The position numbers and the translations under genes were made by a program. Under the pieces are notes generated by a model. The model saw nothing but the letters and a program-made list of their open reading frames with translations. It searched no databases and was not told the DNA's origin. This document shows positions 8,743 through 18,247 of a stretch of 64,000 nt of DNA, piece after piece; positions within the stretch are counted from its first letter, which is position 1; each line of letters starts with the position of its first letter. This stretch comes from Streptomyces katrae (GTDB lineage: Bacteria > Actinomycetota > Actinomycetes > Streptomycetales > Streptomycetaceae), in NCBI RefSeq assembly GCF_002028425.1, contig NZ_CP020042.1, positions 1,302,001 through 1,366,000 on the forward strand, read 5' to 3'.

Positions 8743-10464
8743 TCAGAAGAGGAAGTAGCGCTGTGCCATGGGCAGCTCCGCGGCGGGGGCCGGTTCCACG
8801 ACCTCGCCGTCGATGCTGACGGTGAAGGTGTCGGCGTCGACCTCGACCCTCGGCATGGCGTCGTTGTTGCGCATGTCCGTCTTGCTCGTCTTGCGGGTGC
8901 TCTCGATGGCGGTGAACTGCTTGGCGAGGCCGAGCCGTTCGGGCAGGTGGTCGTCGAGGGCGGCCTGCGAGGTGAAGTTGAGCGAGTTCAGGCCGGGTGC
9001 GCGGCCGATGGCGCCGTACATGGGGCGGGGCAGGACCGGCTGGGGGGTGGGGATGGAGGCGTTGGCGTCGCCCATCTGCGCGTACGCGATCTGGCCGCCC
9101 TTGACGACGACCTCGGGCTTGACGCCGAAGAAGGCCGGGTTCCACAGGACCAGGTCGGCGAGCTTGCCCACCTCGACCGAGCCGATCTCGCGGGCGAGGC
9201 CCTGGGCCACGGCGGGGTTGATCGTGTACTTGGCGACGTAGCGGCGGGCGCGGTGGTTGTCGGCCGGGCCGTCGCCGGGCAGGAAGCCGCGCCGCTTCTT
9301 CATCACGTGGGCGGTCTGCCAGGTGCGCAGCACGACCTCGCCGACCCGGCCCATGGCCTGGGAGTCGGAGGAGATGATGGAGATGGCCCCGAGGTCGTGG
9401 AGGACGTCCTCGGCGGCGATGGTGGAGGGCCGGATCCGGGACTCGGCGAAGGCGAGGTCCTCGGGGACGGCCGGGTTGAGGTGGTGGCAGACCATCAGCA
9501 TGTCGAGGTGTTCCTCGACGGTGTTGACGGTGTGCGGCCGCGTGGGGTTGGTGGAGCTGGGCAGGATGTTGGGCTCGGAGACCACGGTGATGATGTCGGG
9601 GGCGTGCCCGCCGCCCGCGCCCTCGGTGTGGTACGAGTGGATGGTCCGCCCTGCGATGGCGGCGAGGGTGTCGCCCACGAAGCCGGCCTCGTTGAGGGTG
9701 TCGGTGTGGATGGCGACCTGGGTGCCGGTCTCGTCGGCGACGGTCAGGCAGGCGTCGATGACGGCGGGGGTGGCCCCCCAGTCCTCGTGGATCTTGAATC
9801 CGAGGGCGCCGCCGCGCAGCTGGGAGTACATGCCCTCGCGGGACATGGTGTTGCCCTTGCCGAGCAGGCCGATGTTGACGGGGTAGTGCTCCAGCGCCGC
9901 GAACATCCGGGCCAGGTGCCAGGGGCCGGGGGTGACGGTGGTGGCCTTGGAGCCCTCGGCGGGGCCGGTGCCGCCGCCGACGAGGGTGGTGATGCCGGAG
10001 GCGAGGGCCTCGTCGACGACGGTCGGCGAGATGAAGTGGATGTGGGTGTCGATGGCGCCGGCGGTGACGATCTTGCCGTTGCCGGCGATGATCTCGGTCT
10101 CGGGCCCGATGACGAGGGCGGGGTCCACCCCGTCCATGGTGTCGGGGTTCCCGGCCTTGCCGATGCCGCAGATGCGGCCGTCGCGGATGCCCACGTCGGC
10201 CTTGACGATGCCCCAGTGGTCGAGGACGACCACGCCGGTGATCACCGTGTCGGGGGAGCCTTCGGCGCGGGTGGTGCGGGCCTGCCCCATGGACTCCCGG
10301 ATGACCTTGCCGCCGCCGAAGACGGCCTCGTCCCCGGAGCGGCCGGGACCTCCGCTGAGGTCCTGCTCGATCTCGACGAAGAGGTCGGTGTCGGCGAGCC
10401 GGATCCGGTCGCCCCGGGTGGGGCCGAAGAGGTCGGCGTACGCCTGGCGCGAGATCTCAGCCAT
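8743..10464 (-). CDS. ureC: Urease alpha subunit UreC
   Basis: This is the catalytic subunit of urease (573 residues, normal length), which hydrolyses urea to ammonia and carbamate. All metal-centre residues are visible: His141 and His143 in DTHIHF, the carbamylated Lys224 in GFKIHEDWG, His253, His279 and Asp367, plus the mobile-flap Cys326-His327 in MVCHHLNP. The ATG overlaps the end of ureB by eight bases. It assembles with UreA and UreB in the cytosol after nickel insertion by UreDFG. Nothing suggests inactivation. Confidence 0.97.
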   Translation of the reverse strand: MAEISRQAYADLFGPTRGDRIRLADTDLFVEIEQDLSGGPGRSGDEAVFGGGKVIRESMGQARTTRAEGSPDTVITGVVVLDHWGIVKADVGIRDGRICGIGKAGNPDTMDGVDPALVIGPETEIIAGNGKIVTAGAIDTHIHFISPTVVDEALASGITTLVGGGTGPAEGSKATTVTPGPWHLARMFAALEHYPVNIGLLGKGNTMSREGMYSQLRGGALGFKIHEDWGATPAVIDACLTVADETGTQVAIHTDTLNEAGFVGDTLAAIAGRTIHSYHTEGAGGGHAPDIITVVSEPNILPSSTNPTRPHTVNTVEEHLDMLMVCHHLNPAVPEDLAFAESRIRPSTIAAEDVLHDLGAISIISSDSQAMGRVGEVVLRTWQTAHVMKKRRGFLPGDGPADNHRARRYVAKYTINPAVAQGLAREIGSVEVGKLADLVLWNPAFFGVKPEVVVKGGQIAYAQMGDANASIPTPQPVLPRPMYGAIGRAPGLNSLNFTSQAALDDHLPERLGLAKQFTAIESTRKTSKTDMRNNDAMPRVEVDADTFTVSIDGEVVEPAPAAELPMAQRYFLF

Positions 10465-10768
10465 CGAGGGGTCCTCCGGTCTCCCCGCGCAGCCCGGGAA
10501 CGGTGCGCAGTCCGCCGAGCGGTACGAGTTCCACGGCGACCGGGATGCCCGGCTCGAAGCGGACGGCGGTGCCGGCGGCGATGTTCAGGCGCTGGCCGCG
10601 CGCGGCCTGCCGGTCGAAGTCGAGGCCGGGGTTGGCTTCGGCGAAGTGGTAGTGCGAGCCGACCTGGACGGGCCGGTCGGCGGCGTTGAGCACGGTGAGG
10701 CGGGTGACGGGGCGGCCTTCGTTGAGGCGCACCGGACCGTCCCCGAAGGCGATTTCGCCGGGGATCAT
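10457..10768 (-). CDS. ureB: Urease beta subunit UreB
   Basis: This 103-residue structural subunit has the family start MIPGEIAF and the conserved motif [19 protein letters not shown]. It packs around UreC and helps position the mobile flap. The ATG at 10768 has GAGGA eight bases upstream. It starts 14 bases after ureA and overlaps ureC, so the three structural genes are coupled. Confidence 0.96.
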   Translation of the reverse strand: MIPGEIAFGDGPVRLNEGRPVTRLTVLNAADRPVQVGSHYHFAEANPGLDFDRQAARGQRLNIAAGTAVRFEPGIPVAVELVPLGGLRTVPGLRGETGGPLDG

Positions 10769-10782
10769 CGAGGTTGTCCTCT

Positions 10783-11085
10783 TCAGACGATCGGGTCGTG
10801 GACGGTGACGAGCTTGGTGCCGTCGGGGAAGGTCGCCTCGACCTGGACGTCGTGGATCATCTCGGGGATCCCCTCCATGACCTCGGCGCGGGTGAGCACC
10901 TTGCGGCCGGAGTCCATGAGCTCGGCGACGGTCCGGCCGTCGCGGGCACCCTCGAGGAGGTGGGAGGTGATCAGGGCGATGGCCTCGGGGTGGTTGAGGA
11001 GGACCCCGCGCGCCCTGCGCTTCTCGGCCACGTCGGCGGCGACGTGGATCAGCAGTCTCTCTTGTTCGTGTGGTGTCAACTGCAC
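10783..11085 (-). CDS. ureA: Urease gamma subunit UreA
   Basis: This 100-residue urease gamma subunit has the typical sequence [20 protein letters not shown] near its N-terminus, NHPEAIALI in the middle and the C-terminus HDPIV. The GTG at 11085 is chosen because GGTGAT, complementary to the 16S rRNA end, sits four bases upstream and the product then has the standard length; a GTG three codons upstream is the alternative. It is the first gene of the operon, so the region at 11086-11387 should hold the urease promoter. Confidence 0.95.
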   Translation of the reverse strand: MQLTPHEQERLLIHVAADVAEKRRARGVLLNHPEAIALITSHLLEGARDGRTVAELMDSGRKVLTRAEVMEGIPEMIHDVQVEATFPDGTKLVTVHDPIV

Positions 11086-11143
11086 CTGTATCACCAAGCT
11101 TCCGGGACAAGATCTCATCGCGCCGTGGCGAACCGTACCGGTC

Positions 11144-11160
11144 GTCAACACTTTGTTGAC
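11144..11160 (-). promoter_or_regulatory. 17-bp dyad upstream of ureA
   Basis: GTCAACA-CTT-TGTTGAC is a perfect 7-bp inverted repeat with a three-base centre, 58 bases before the ureA start. Read on the minus strand it contains TTGACG, which could serve as a -35, although no good -10 follows at 17-18 bases. It is a plausible operator for a dimeric repressor. Confidence 0.4.
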
Positions 11161-11289
11161 CTGCGCATATCCATGCCAAGCATGTCTTGCCCAACGCAGA
11201 GCGAGGCTTTCCGTCCCGATCACCGACGCTTTACCGGCCCATGGGTGGCCATTGGCGAAGGGCCGCGGGGCACACCCTAGGGGCGGCAC

Positions 11290-11315
11290 TTTTCCGCCGG
11301 GTTAACCCACGTTTC
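11290..11315 (-). promoter_or_regulatory. GlnR-like box upstream of ureA
   Basis: On the minus strand the order is GAAAC, five bases, TTAAC, six bases, GAAAA. The TTAAC-N6-GAAAA part fits the actinobacterial GlnR a-site/b-site pattern (GTNAC-N6-GAAAC) with two mismatches. GlnR control of ureA is known in S. coelicolor. This match is by eye and imperfect. Confidence 0.28.
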
Positions 11316-11387
11316 CGGAAGGCACCCGGTTCATCCCGTCGGGGGGCGCGGCGCCGGTTTCGTCATACGATCGCCGGTTGCGCCGGT

Positions 11388-11837
11388 TCAGCGGCCGCTA
11401 ACGGTCCCGGCGGGGGCGCCGGCGGGCCAGGGCAGGGCGAGCCACACGGTCTTGCCGCCGTCCTCGGTGGGGCTGACCGACAGCCGGCCGCCCGCTTCCG
11501 CCGCCAGCCAGCGGATGATGACCATGCCCCGGCCGTTGTCCTGCTGGACGGCGGCGGGCAGCCGCCTGGGCCAGCGCGGGTGACTGTCGGTCACGCCGAC
11601 GCGCAGCCACTCCTCGCGCTCCAGGCGCAGGTCGACGGTGAAGGTCGGCGACTGCCCGAAGGTGTGCTGCACGGAGTTGGTCGCGAGCTCCGAGACGACC
11701 AGCCGTACGGTGTCGGCGGTGTCGGCGTCCTCGGGAAGTCCCCAGTCGCTCAGTACCTGCGCGGCGTAGCGGCGGGCGGCGGCAACCGAGACCGGGTCGC
11801 TCGGCAGGGTGACGGATGCTTCCAGCTGATCTGCCAT
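11388..11837 (-). CDS. ATP-binding regulatory protein (anti-sigma-like HATPase_c)
   Basis: This 149-residue single-domain GHKL ATPase resembles RsbW/SpoIIAB-type anti-sigma factors. The N-box is RLVVSELATNSVQHTF (residues 45-60) and the G1-type motif is DNGRGMVIIRWLA (100-112). The ATG at 11837 has AAGGGA upstream. It is divergent from an HTH/DUF397 pair, an arrangement found at many whiJ/abaA-like loci in Streptomyces that affect development and antibiotic production. The protein it regulates cannot be told from sequence. Confidence 0.85.
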   Translation of the reverse strand: MADQLEASVTLPSDPVSVAAARRYAAQVLSDWGLPEDADTADTVRLVVSELATNSVQHTFGQSPTFTVDLRLEREEWLRVGVTDSHPRWPRRLPAAVQQDNGRGMVIIRWLAAEAGGRLSVSPTEDGGKTVWLALPWPAGAPAGTVSGR

Positions 11838-11931
11838 GGCGACGTCCCTTTCCCACCGGGACGGAGCCGTCCCGGATCTGCGCTCAGCGCCAGAGTGCCA
11901 TTCATCCTGCCGCCGTTGCCGCCGTACCCCA

Positions 11932-11947
11932 AGATATGCATATATCT
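11932..11947. promoter_or_regulatory. Dyad between the ATPase and HTH genes
   Basis: AGATAT-GCAT-ATATCT is a perfect 6-bp inverted repeat in an AT-rich pocket of the 196-base divergent spacer, about 95 bases from either start. It may be the binding site of the adjacent HTH protein. Confidence 0.35.
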
Positions 11948-12033
11948 GTCGCTCAATGCGGTGAACTCTGCTACGGAAGAGCGTATTTGGACGGCAGACT
12001 GGTGCGGTCCATGCCGGTGGAAGGAGAGCGGGT

Positions 12034-12918
12034 ATGCAGCACGGTCCCGCGGTGCGCCGGCGCAAGCTCGGCGAGGAACTGCGCGCGCTGCGCGACCGGA
12101 CCGGGCTCACGAGCGGTGAGGTGGCCCGCATCGTGGGCTGGCACCAGTCGAAGGTCAGCCGGATCGAGACGGGCCGCAGTGGCGTGAAGACACAGGACAT
12201 CAGGCTGCTGCTCGACGCCTACGGGGACGTGGTGAGTCCCCAGCAACGCGCCCTCCTGGAGGCCCTGGGCGCGTCGGCGGCCGGACCCGCGGCGGGGGGC
12301 GAGGAGGCGCGCGGGCCCCAGTGGTGGCACGACTACCGGGGCCTGCTGCCGCAGGAGTACCGGGACTTCATCAGCCTGGAGGCGGGGGCCCGCTCGGCCC
12401 GGACGGTGGAACTCTCGGTGGTGCCCGGCCTGTTGCAGACCGCGGACTACGCCCGGGCCGTGACCCGGGCCGCGCTCGGCGGGCTGCCGGAGCCGAAGGT
12501 GGACGCTCTGGTCGACGTACGGCTGGCCCGGCAGGCGGTGCTCCGGGCGGATCCCCCGCTGGAGCTGAGCGCCGTCCTGGACGAGGCGGTGCTGCGGCGG
12601 CAGATCGGCGGGCCGGGGGTGATGCGGAAGCAGCTGCGGCACCTGGTGGAGGTCGCACGGCTGCCCCAAGTGCACCTCCAGGTGCTGCCGTTCACGGTGG
12701 GGGGCCATCTCGGCCTGACCGGACCGTTCGTCATTTTCTCATTTCCGAACATCGCCGATCTGGATGTAGTGGTGCTCGACCATTTGACGAGTAGCCTCTA
12801 TCTGGAGCGGAAGGAAGACCTTGAGGCGTACAGCGCCGCGTTCCGCACCATCCAGGCGCACGCCCTCCCGCCCCGTGACTCGACGGACCTCATCAGCTCA
12901 CTCGCTGAGGACGCGTAA
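12034..12918 (+). CDS. HTH (XRE/Scr1-type) regulator with DUF5753
   Basis: This 294-residue protein has an N-terminal XRE helix-turn-helix (about residues 9-60, with EVARIVGWHQSKVSRIETGR) and a C-terminal DUF5753 domain (about 100-290), the usual WhiJ-like/Scr1 arrangement. AAGGAGA precedes the ATG. It is followed 13 bases later by a DUF397 gene. Such HTH/DUF397 pairs are very numerous in Streptomyces; some act as development or antibiotic regulators, and a toxin-antitoxin-like logic has been proposed for them. DNA binding is predicted from the HTH only. Confidence 0.9.
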   Translation: MQHGPAVRRRKLGEELRALRDRTGLTSGEVARIVGWHQSKVSRIETGRSGVKTQDIRLLLDAYGDVVSPQQRALLEALGASAAGPAAGGEEARGPQWWHDYRGLLPQEYRDFISLEAGARSARTVELSVVPGLLQTADYARAVTRAALGGLPEPKVDALVDVRLARQAVLRADPPLELSAVLDEAVLRRQIGGPGVMRKQLRHLVEVARLPQVHLQVLPFTVGGHLGLTGPFVIFSFPNIADLDVVVLDHLTSSLYLERKEDLEAYSAAFRTIQAHALPPRDSTDLISSLAEDA

Positions 12919-12931
12919 GGAGGCACCCCCC

Positions 12932-13153
12932 GTGTCCGCAACCCCCTTATCCACCGGCGGACTTCTGTACAGCGCGCGGTGGCGGCGGAGCAGCCGCAGC
13001 ACCGGAATGAACAACTGCGTGGAAGCGGCCGCCCTCGACGGCGGCCTGCTGGCCGTCCGCGACTCCAAGCGGGCGGACGGCCCGGCCGTGCTCTTCACCG
13101 GGCCGGCCTGGGACGGCTTCCTCGCCTCCGTACGGATGGACGTGCCCGTATGA
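12932..13153 (+). CDS. DUF397 protein
   Basis: This 73-residue DUF397 protein has the hallmark [19 protein letters not shown], where the S-x-x-NCVE core is diagnostic, followed by [11 protein letters not shown] and a terminal F-x-x-F-type helix. The GTG start has a strong AAGGAGG eight bases upstream that overlaps the end of the HTH gene. It probably binds the partner HTH protein, as proposed for other pairs. The mature core is short and soluble. Confidence 0.9.
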   Translation: MSATPLSTGGLLYSARWRRSSRSTGMNNCVEAAALDGGLLAVRDSKRADGPAVLFTGPAWDGFLASVRMDVPV

Positions 13154-13157
13154 CGTC

Positions 13158-14339
13158 CTACCGCTGAAACGGTTCCGTGGCCCCGGCCGGAGCGGTCCGC
13201 AGGACCGTGCCGACGGCCCGTCCGATCTCGTCCCCCGTGAGGTCGGCCCGAGCCGTCAGCCGCAGCCGGGAGATGCCGTCCGGCACCGACGGCGGGCGGA
13301 AGCACCCCACGGACAGTCCCTCCTCGCGGCAGTCGGCGGCCCAGCGCAGTGCCGCCGCGGCCGACGGGGCCCGTACCGACACCACGGCCGCGTCCGGCCT
13401 GGCCGCGGTCAGGCCGGACGCGGTGAGCCGCCCGTACAGCTCGGCGGCCACCTCCCGGACCCGGGCCGCGCGCTGCGGCTCCCTTGCGAGCAGGCGCAGG
13501 CTCGCCAGCGCCGCGCCCGCGGCGGCCGGGGCGAGCCCGGTGTCGAAGATGAACGCGCGGGCGGTGTTGACCAGGTGCCGGATCACCTTGGCCGGCCCCA
13601 GGACGGCTCCGCCCTGACTGCCCAGCGACTTCGAGAGGGTCATCGTCGCGACCACCCCCGGCGCGCCCGCGAGCCCGGCGGCGTGCAGGGCGCCCCGGCC
13701 CCCCTCGCCCAGCACCCCGAGCCCGTGCGCGTCGTCCACGACCAGGGCCGCGCCCGCTTCCCGGCAGGCGGCGGCGTAGGCGGCGAGCGGGGCGGCGTCC
13801 CCGTCGACCGAGAACACCGAGTCGGTCACCAGCAGGGCGCGGCCCGCGTGCCCGGCGAGGGCCTTGCGGACCTGCTCCACGTCGCCGTGCGGGGTCACCT
13901 CGACCTCCGCGCGCGAGAGCCGGCAGCCGTCGACGATGGAGGCGTGGTTCCCGGCGTCGGAGACGACCAGCGTGCCCCGGCCGCTCAGCGCGGTCACCGC
14001 GGCGAGGTTCGCGGCGTATCCGGACGAAAGCACCAGAGCCGCCTCGAAACCGGCGAAAGCGGCCAATTCCCGTTCCAGGGTGGTGTGCAGCTCGGTCGTC
14101 CCCGTGACCAGCCGCGATCCGGTGGCCCCCGCGCCCCAGCGCTCGGCCGCCGCACAGGCGCCGCGGACGGTCTCGGGGTGGCGGGAGAGCCCGAGGTAGT
14201 CGTTGCTCGCGAGGTCCAGGAGGGGGGAGTCGGCCGGGCGCGGGCGCAGGGTCCGTACCAGTCCCGTCTCCTCGCGCCGCCGCTCCGCGCCGTCGATCCA
14301 GGCGAAGACGTCCTCGGGCTGCGGGCTGGGCTGGGTCAT
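13158..14339 (-). CDS. bioF: 8-amino-7-oxononanoate synthase
   Basis: This 393-residue PLP enzyme condenses pimeloyl thioester with L-alanine, the first ring-forming step of biotin synthesis. The PLP lysine is Lys237 in [11 protein letters not shown]; the cofactor-binding His132 (DAGNHASI) and VDDAHGLG (201-208) are in place. AGGA precedes the ATG. It is divergent from bioBAD across a 180-base spacer with a dyad. It converges with the DUF397 gene with only four bases between the stops. Confidence 0.95.
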   Translation of the reverse strand: MTQPSPQPEDVFAWIDGAERRREETGLVRTLRPRPADSPLLDLASNDYLGLSRHPETVRGACAAAERWGAGATGSRLVTGTTELHTTLERELAAFAGFEAALVLSSGYAANLAAVTALSGRGTLVVSDAGNHASIVDGCRLSRAEVEVTPHGDVEQVRKALAGHAGRALLVTDSVFSVDGDAAPLAAYAAACREAGAALVVDDAHGLGVLGEGGRGALHAAGLAGAPGVVATMTLSKSLGSQGGAVLGPAKVIRHLVNTARAFIFDTGLAPAAAGAALASLRLLAREPQRAARVREVAAELYGRLTASGLTAARPDAAVVSVRAPSAAAALRWAADCREEGLSVGCFRPPSVPDGISRLRLTARADLTGDEIGRAVGTVLRTAPAGATEPFQR

Positions 14340-14388
14340 CGGCGGTCCTCGCGTCGCGTCTCGCGATGTGTCTCGCGTTTTGTCGGCA

Positions 14389-14407
14389 GTCGACAGATCT
14401 GCTCGAC
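14389..14407. promoter_or_regulatory. Candidate biotin operator (bioF/bioB spacer)
   Basis: A dyad reads GTCGA-CAGATCTG-C-TCGAC: outer 5-bp inverted arms around the 8-bp palindrome CAGATCTG. It lies about 50 bases from the bioF start and 113 bases from bioB. Its position suggests common repression of both arms by biotin status, but no regulator gene is adjacent. Confidence 0.4.
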
Positions 14408-14519
14408 CCTATCCGGACGTGACCCGAGGGGCCTGTGTGGCGATCCACACACTCCCTTCCGGCCATGTTGTCCGATCTCTCCTTGGCCGGGAGTGGTCGC
14501 GTGGGACAGGATCGGGCGC

Positions 14520-15770
14520 ATGGACCTGCTGAACACCCTGGTGGACAAGGGGCTGCGGCGCGAGCTGCCGACCCGCGAAGAGGCGCTCGCCGTGCTGGCG
14601 ACCTCCGACGACGAACTGCTCGACGTGGTGGCCGCTGCCGGCAAGGTGCGCCGCCAGTGGTTCGGGCGTCGCGTCAAGCTGAACTACCTGGTCAACCTGA
14701 AGTCGGGGCTCTGCCCCGAGGACTGCTCGTACTGCTCCCAGCGCCTGGGGTCGAAGGCCGAGATCCTCAAGTACACGTGGCTGAAGCCGGACGAGGCCTC
14801 GCAGGCCGCGGCGGCCGGCGTCGCCGGCGGTGCCAAGCGGGTCTGTCTCGTGGCCAGCGGCCGCGGTCCGACGGACCGCGACGTGGCCCGCGTCGGCGAG
14901 ACGATCGCCGCGATCAAGGAGCAGAACGAGGGCGTGGAAGTGTGCGCCTGTCTGGGCCTGCTCTCCGACGGCCAGGCCGAGAAGCTGCGCGACGCGGGTG
15001 CGGATGCCTACAACCACAACCTCAACACCTCCGAGGCCACGTACGGGCAGATCACCAAGACGCACACCTACGCGGACCGCGTCGACACCGTGCAGAAGGC
15101 GCACGCGGCGGGCCTGTCGGCCTGCTCCGGCCTGATCGCCGGCATGGGCGAGAGCGACGAGGACCTGGTCGACGTCGTCTTCTCGCTGCGCGAGCTGGAC
15201 TCCGACTCCGTGCCGGTCAACTTCCTGATCCCCTTCGAGGGCACCCCGCTGGCCAAGGAGTGGAACCTCACCCCGCAGCGCTGCCTGCGGATCCTGTCGA
15301 TGGTCCGGTTCGTCTGCCCCGACGTGGAGGTCCGCATCGCCGGCGGCCGCGAGGTGCACCTGCGCTCGATGCAGCCGCTCGCGCTGCACGTGGCCAACTC
15401 GATCTTCCTCGGCGACTACCTCACCAGTGAGGGCCAGGCCGGCCAGGCCGACCTCGACATGATCGCGGACGCCGGCTTCGAGGTGGAGGGCGCCGGCACC
15501 ACCACCCTGCCCGCGCACCGCGCGGACGCTGCATCGGCCGCGGCGCACGCGGGCGGGGTGTGCGGCTCGTCCGCGGGCGCCGGCTGCGGGCCGGCGGCGG
15601 ACGCCGAGGCCCCCGGCTGCGGTTCGGCCTGCGGCGGCTGCGCCGGGCACGCGGAGGAGGCCCCCGCCCGGGAGGCCGCTCCGGCCCAGGCCGAGCCGGG
15701 CGAGGTGCGTCCGGACCTGGTGGCGGTGCGCCGCCGTGGAGCGGGGACGGATCTCGCCCCCAATGCGTGA
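14520..15770 (+). CDS. bioB: Biotin synthase with Cys-rich C-terminal tail
   Basis: This 416-residue radical SAM enzyme inserts sulfur into dethiobiotin. The [4Fe-4S]/SAM motif is Cys65-x3-Cys69-x2-Cys72 ([10 protein letters not shown]), and the core ends near residue 335. About 75 extra residues follow, rich in Ala, Gly and Pro, with five cysteines in a 31-residue span ([18 protein letters not shown]). That makes it well over the usual 320-350 residues. The ATG at 14520 is preceded by AGGA. The last eight bases overlap bioA, indicating coupled translation. Confidence 0.95.
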   Translation: MDLLNTLVDKGLRRELPTREEALAVLATSDDELLDVVAAAGKVRRQWFGRRVKLNYLVNLKSGLCPEDCSYCSQRLGSKAEILKYTWLKPDEASQAAAAGVAGGAKRVCLVASGRGPTDRDVARVGETIAAIKEQNEGVEVCACLGLLSDGQAEKLRDAGADAYNHNLNTSEATYGQITKTHTYADRVDTVQKAHAAGLSACSGLIAGMGESDEDLVDVVFSLRELDSDSVPVNFLIPFEGTPLAKEWNLTPQRCLRILSMVRFVCPDVEVRIAGGREVHLRSMQPLALHVANSIFLGDYLTSEGQAGQADLDMIADAGFEVEGAGTTTLPAHRADAASAAAHAGGVCGSSAGAGCGPAADAEAPGCGSACGGCAGHAEEAPAREAAPAQAEPGEVRPDLVAVRRRGAGTDLAPNA

Positions 15771-17097
15771 CCCGTACCCCCTCCACGACCCGCTCGACCC
15801 CGCCTCGTCCACGGCCGGCCTGCTGGCCCTGGACCGGCAGCACGTCTGGCACCCGTACGGCCCGATGCCCGGGCGGCAGGAGAACCTCGTGGTCTCCTCC
15901 GCCTCGGGGGTCCGGCTGCGGCTCGCCGCCCCGGCGCAGGGGCGGGAGGAGCTGGTCGACGGGATGTCCTCGTGGTGGTCGGCCATCCACGGCTACAACC
16001 ACCCGGTGCTCAACGAGGCGGCCACCGCCCAGCTGGGCCGGATGTCGCACGTGATGTTCGGCGGGCTCACCCACGAGCCCGCCGTCCGGCTGGCCGACCG
16101 GCTGGTGGAGATCACCCCGCCCGGGCTGGAACACGTCTTCCTCGCCGACTCCGGGTCGGTGTCCGTCGAGGTCGCCGTCAAGATGTGCCTGCAGTACTGG
16201 CGTTCGCTGGGCCGGACGGGCAAGACCCGGCTGCTGACCTGGCGCGGCGGCTACCACGGCGACACCTGGCAGCCGATGTCCGTCTGCGATCCCGAGGGCG
16301 GCATGCACGAGCTGTGGCAGGGCCACCTGCCCCGGCAGGTCTTCGCGGACGCGCCGCCCGGGGACTTCGACTCCCCCGTGGACCCCGCGTACACGGACCA
16401 CCTGCGCTCGCTGGTCGCCGCGCACGCCGACGAGCTGGCCGCGGTGGTCGTCGAGCCGGTGGTGCAGGGCGCGGGCGGCATGCGCTTCCACAACCCGGGC
16501 TACCTGCGGGTGCTGCGGGAACTGTGCGACGAGTTCGGGGTGCTGCTGGTCCTGGACGAGATCGCGACGGGCTTCGGCCGTACCGGCGCGCTGTTCGCGG
16601 CGGACCATGCGGGGATCACCCCGGACGTGATGTGCCTCGGCAAGTCCCTGACCGGCGGCTACCTCACGCTCGCCGCCACCCTGTGCACCGGGAAGGTCGC
16701 CGACGGCATCTCGCAGGGCGAGGTGCCGGTGCTCGCGCACGGGCCGACCTTCATGGGCAACCCGCTCGCCACGGCCGTGGCCCTGGCCTCCGTCGACCTG
16801 CTGCTCGGCCAGGACTGGGCGGGCGAGGTCAAGCGGATCGAGGCGGGGCTGCGCGAAGGGCTGGCGCAGGCCTCGGGACAGCCGGGGGTGAAGGACGTAC
16901 GGGTGCTGGGCGCGATCGGCGTGATCCAGCTCGACCACCCGGTCGACGTCTGGGCGGCCACCCGGGCCTCGGTCCGGGAGGGCGTGTGGCTGCGCCCGTT
17001 CCGCGACCTGATCTACACGATGCCCCCGTTCGTCACCGGCGACGCCGACGTCGCCCGTATCTGCCGTGCGGCCGTCGCCGCGGCCCGGGAGGGCTGA
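15763..17097 (+). CDS. bioA: Adenosylmethionine-8-amino-7-oxononanoate aminotransferase
   Basis: This 444-residue class III aminotransferase converts KAPA to DAPA with SAM as amino donor. The PLP Lys294 lies in [12 protein letters not shown], the cofactor site in [14 protein letters not shown], and the substrate-side HVWHPYGPM near the N-terminus is typical of BioA. The ATG at 15763 overlaps the bioB stop and gives the family start; a GTG nine codons upstream is less likely. It is followed by bioD with one base between stop and start. Confidence 0.96.
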   Translation: MRDPYPLHDPLDPASSTAGLLALDRQHVWHPYGPMPGRQENLVVSSASGVRLRLAAPAQGREELVDGMSSWWSAIHGYNHPVLNEAATAQLGRMSHVMFGGLTHEPAVRLADRLVEITPPGLEHVFLADSGSVSVEVAVKMCLQYWRSLGRTGKTRLLTWRGGYHGDTWQPMSVCDPEGGMHELWQGHLPRQVFADAPPGDFDSPVDPAYTDHLRSLVAAHADELAAVVVEPVVQGAGGMRFHNPGYLRVLRELCDEFGVLLVLDEIATGFGRTGALFAADHAGITPDVMCLGKSLTGGYLTLAATLCTGKVADGISQGEVPVLAHGPTFMGNPLATAVALASVDLLLGQDWAGEVKRIEAGLREGLAQASGQPGVKDVRVLGAIGVIQLDHPVDVWAATRASVREGVWLRPFRDLIYTMPPFVTGDADVARICRAAVAAAREG

Positions 17098-17098
17098 G

Positions 17099-17818
17099 AT
17101 GTCCGTGATCGTCGTGTCCGGTACGGGCACGGAAATCGGCAAGACCGTGGTCACCTCCGCCATCGCGGCGGCCGCGGTGGCCGCCGGGCTCTCGGTTGCG
17201 GTGCTCAAGCCCGCGCAGACCGGTGTGGGAGCGGACGAGCCGGGGGACGCGGCCGAGGCCGTACGCCTCGCCGGGCCGGGCGTGACCGCGCGGGAACTGG
17301 TCCGCTACCCCGAGCCGCTGGCGCCGGACACCGCCGCTCGGCGCTCCGGGCTGGCGACGCTGGCTCCGTCGCGGATCGCCGAGGCGGCCGCCGAGCTGGC
17401 CGGTTCGCACGAGCTGGTGCTGGTCGAGGGCGCGGGCGGGCTGCTGGTCCGCTTCGACGAGGAGGGCCACACGCTGGCCGACGCGGCGCGGCTGCTGGAG
17501 GCACCGGTGCTGGTGGTGGCCCCTGCGGGGCTGGGCACGCTCAACTCCACGGCCCTGACCGCGGAGGCCCTGAGCGCACGGGGGCTGCGCGGGCTCGGGG
17601 TGGTGGTGGGCAGCTGGCCCGACTCCCCCGACCTGGCTTCCCGCTGCAACCTGGCCGACCTGCCGAAGGTCTCCGGCCTGCCCCTGCTGGGCGCCGTCCC
17701 GCAGGGCTCGGGCACCCTGGCCCCGGCGGCCTTCCGCGAGGCCGCCCCGGGCTGGCTGGCCCCGGACCTGCACGGCACCTGGTCGGCGGAGTCCTTCCTG
17801 GCAGCCTGGCCGGCCTGA
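17099..17818 (+). CDS. bioD: Dethiobiotin synthetase
   Basis: This 239-residue ATP-dependent enzyme closes the ureido ring of dethiobiotin using CO2. The P-loop is GTGTEIGKT (residues 8-16), with VLKPAQTGV and [10 protein letters not shown] as the other active-site segments. GGGAGGG stands five bases before the ATG. It is the last gene of bioBAD. Its final codons and stop lie at the edge of a 76-bp tandem array whose units carry a copy of its 3' end. Confidence 0.95.
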   Translation: MSVIVVSGTGTEIGKTVVTSAIAAAAVAAGLSVAVLKPAQTGVGADEPGDAAEAVRLAGPGVTARELVRYPEPLAPDTAARRSGLATLAPSRIAEAAAELAGSHELVLVEGAGGLLVRFDEEGHTLADAARLLEAPVLVVAPAGLGTLNSTALTAEALSARGLRGLGVVVGSWPDSPDLASRCNLADLPKVSGLPLLGAVPQGSGTLAPAAFREAAPGWLAPDLHGTWSAESFLAAWPA

Positions 17819-18110
17819 GGGACGGACGCCCGGGGGCCGGGCGAGGCTCCTGCCCGGGGATCCGGCCCCGGACCTGGCCGCCTGGCCGGCCCGAGGGACG
17901 GACGCCCCGGGGCCCGGCGGGGCTCCTGCCCGGGATCCCGGGCCCGGACATGGCCGCCTGGCCGGCCCGAGGGACGGACGCCCGGGGGCCTGGCGGAGCC
18001 CCTGCCCGGGGACCCCGGCCCCGGACATGGCCGCCTGGGCCGGCCCGAGGGACGGACGCCCCGGGGCCTCGCGGGGCGTTCGTGCCCGGGGTCCCGGGCG
18101 CGGGCGGGCC
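17817..18110 (+). repeat. 76-78 bp tandem repeat array derived from the bioD 3' end
   Basis: Units beginning GAGGGACGGACGCCC start at 17817, 17893, 17969 and 18047 (periods 76, 76, 78); the last is partial and diverges by about 18110. Each unit ends with CCGGACCTG/CATG then GCCGCCTGGCCGGCCC, closely matching the bioD 3' end (the GGACCTG at 17764-17770 joined to the GCAGCCTGGCCGGCCTGA at 17801-17818), as if about 30 bases had been deleted before amplification. The period is not a multiple of three and frames are not preserved, so it is noncoding. The remaining bases to 18247 are GC-rich and featureless. Confidence 0.85.
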
Positions 18111-18247
18111 GGCCGTGCGGCCGCGGAGTGCGGCACGCGCGGGCCGGGCGGTTTCGCGGCCCGGCGGGGCGGGGAACAGGCCGGGAGGGCACATGTGCGC
18201 CCGTGTGTCCGCCCGCCAGCCCCCGACGCGCGCCCGGAGGCCGTCCC

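Larger units (their letters stand above)
11086..11387. other. Urease upstream regulatory region
   Basis: This 302-base gap lies between ureA and the upstream ATPase gene, both on the minus strand. It is less GC-rich than its neighbours. It holds two short dyads near ureA (11144-11160, and CATGC-CAA-GCATG at 11172-11184) and a GlnR-like motif at 11290-11315. No coding sequence is apparent. Confidence 0.5.

Noticed and set aside
17817..18110. CRISPR-like array
   Set aside because: The 76-bp units are directly adjacent with no variable spacers, and no cas genes are near.
17950..18240. Collagen-like or Arg/Pro/Gly-rich proteins from the repeat array
   Set aside because: The 76-base period shifts frame each unit and the frames are open only because of extreme GC content; no ribosome sites.
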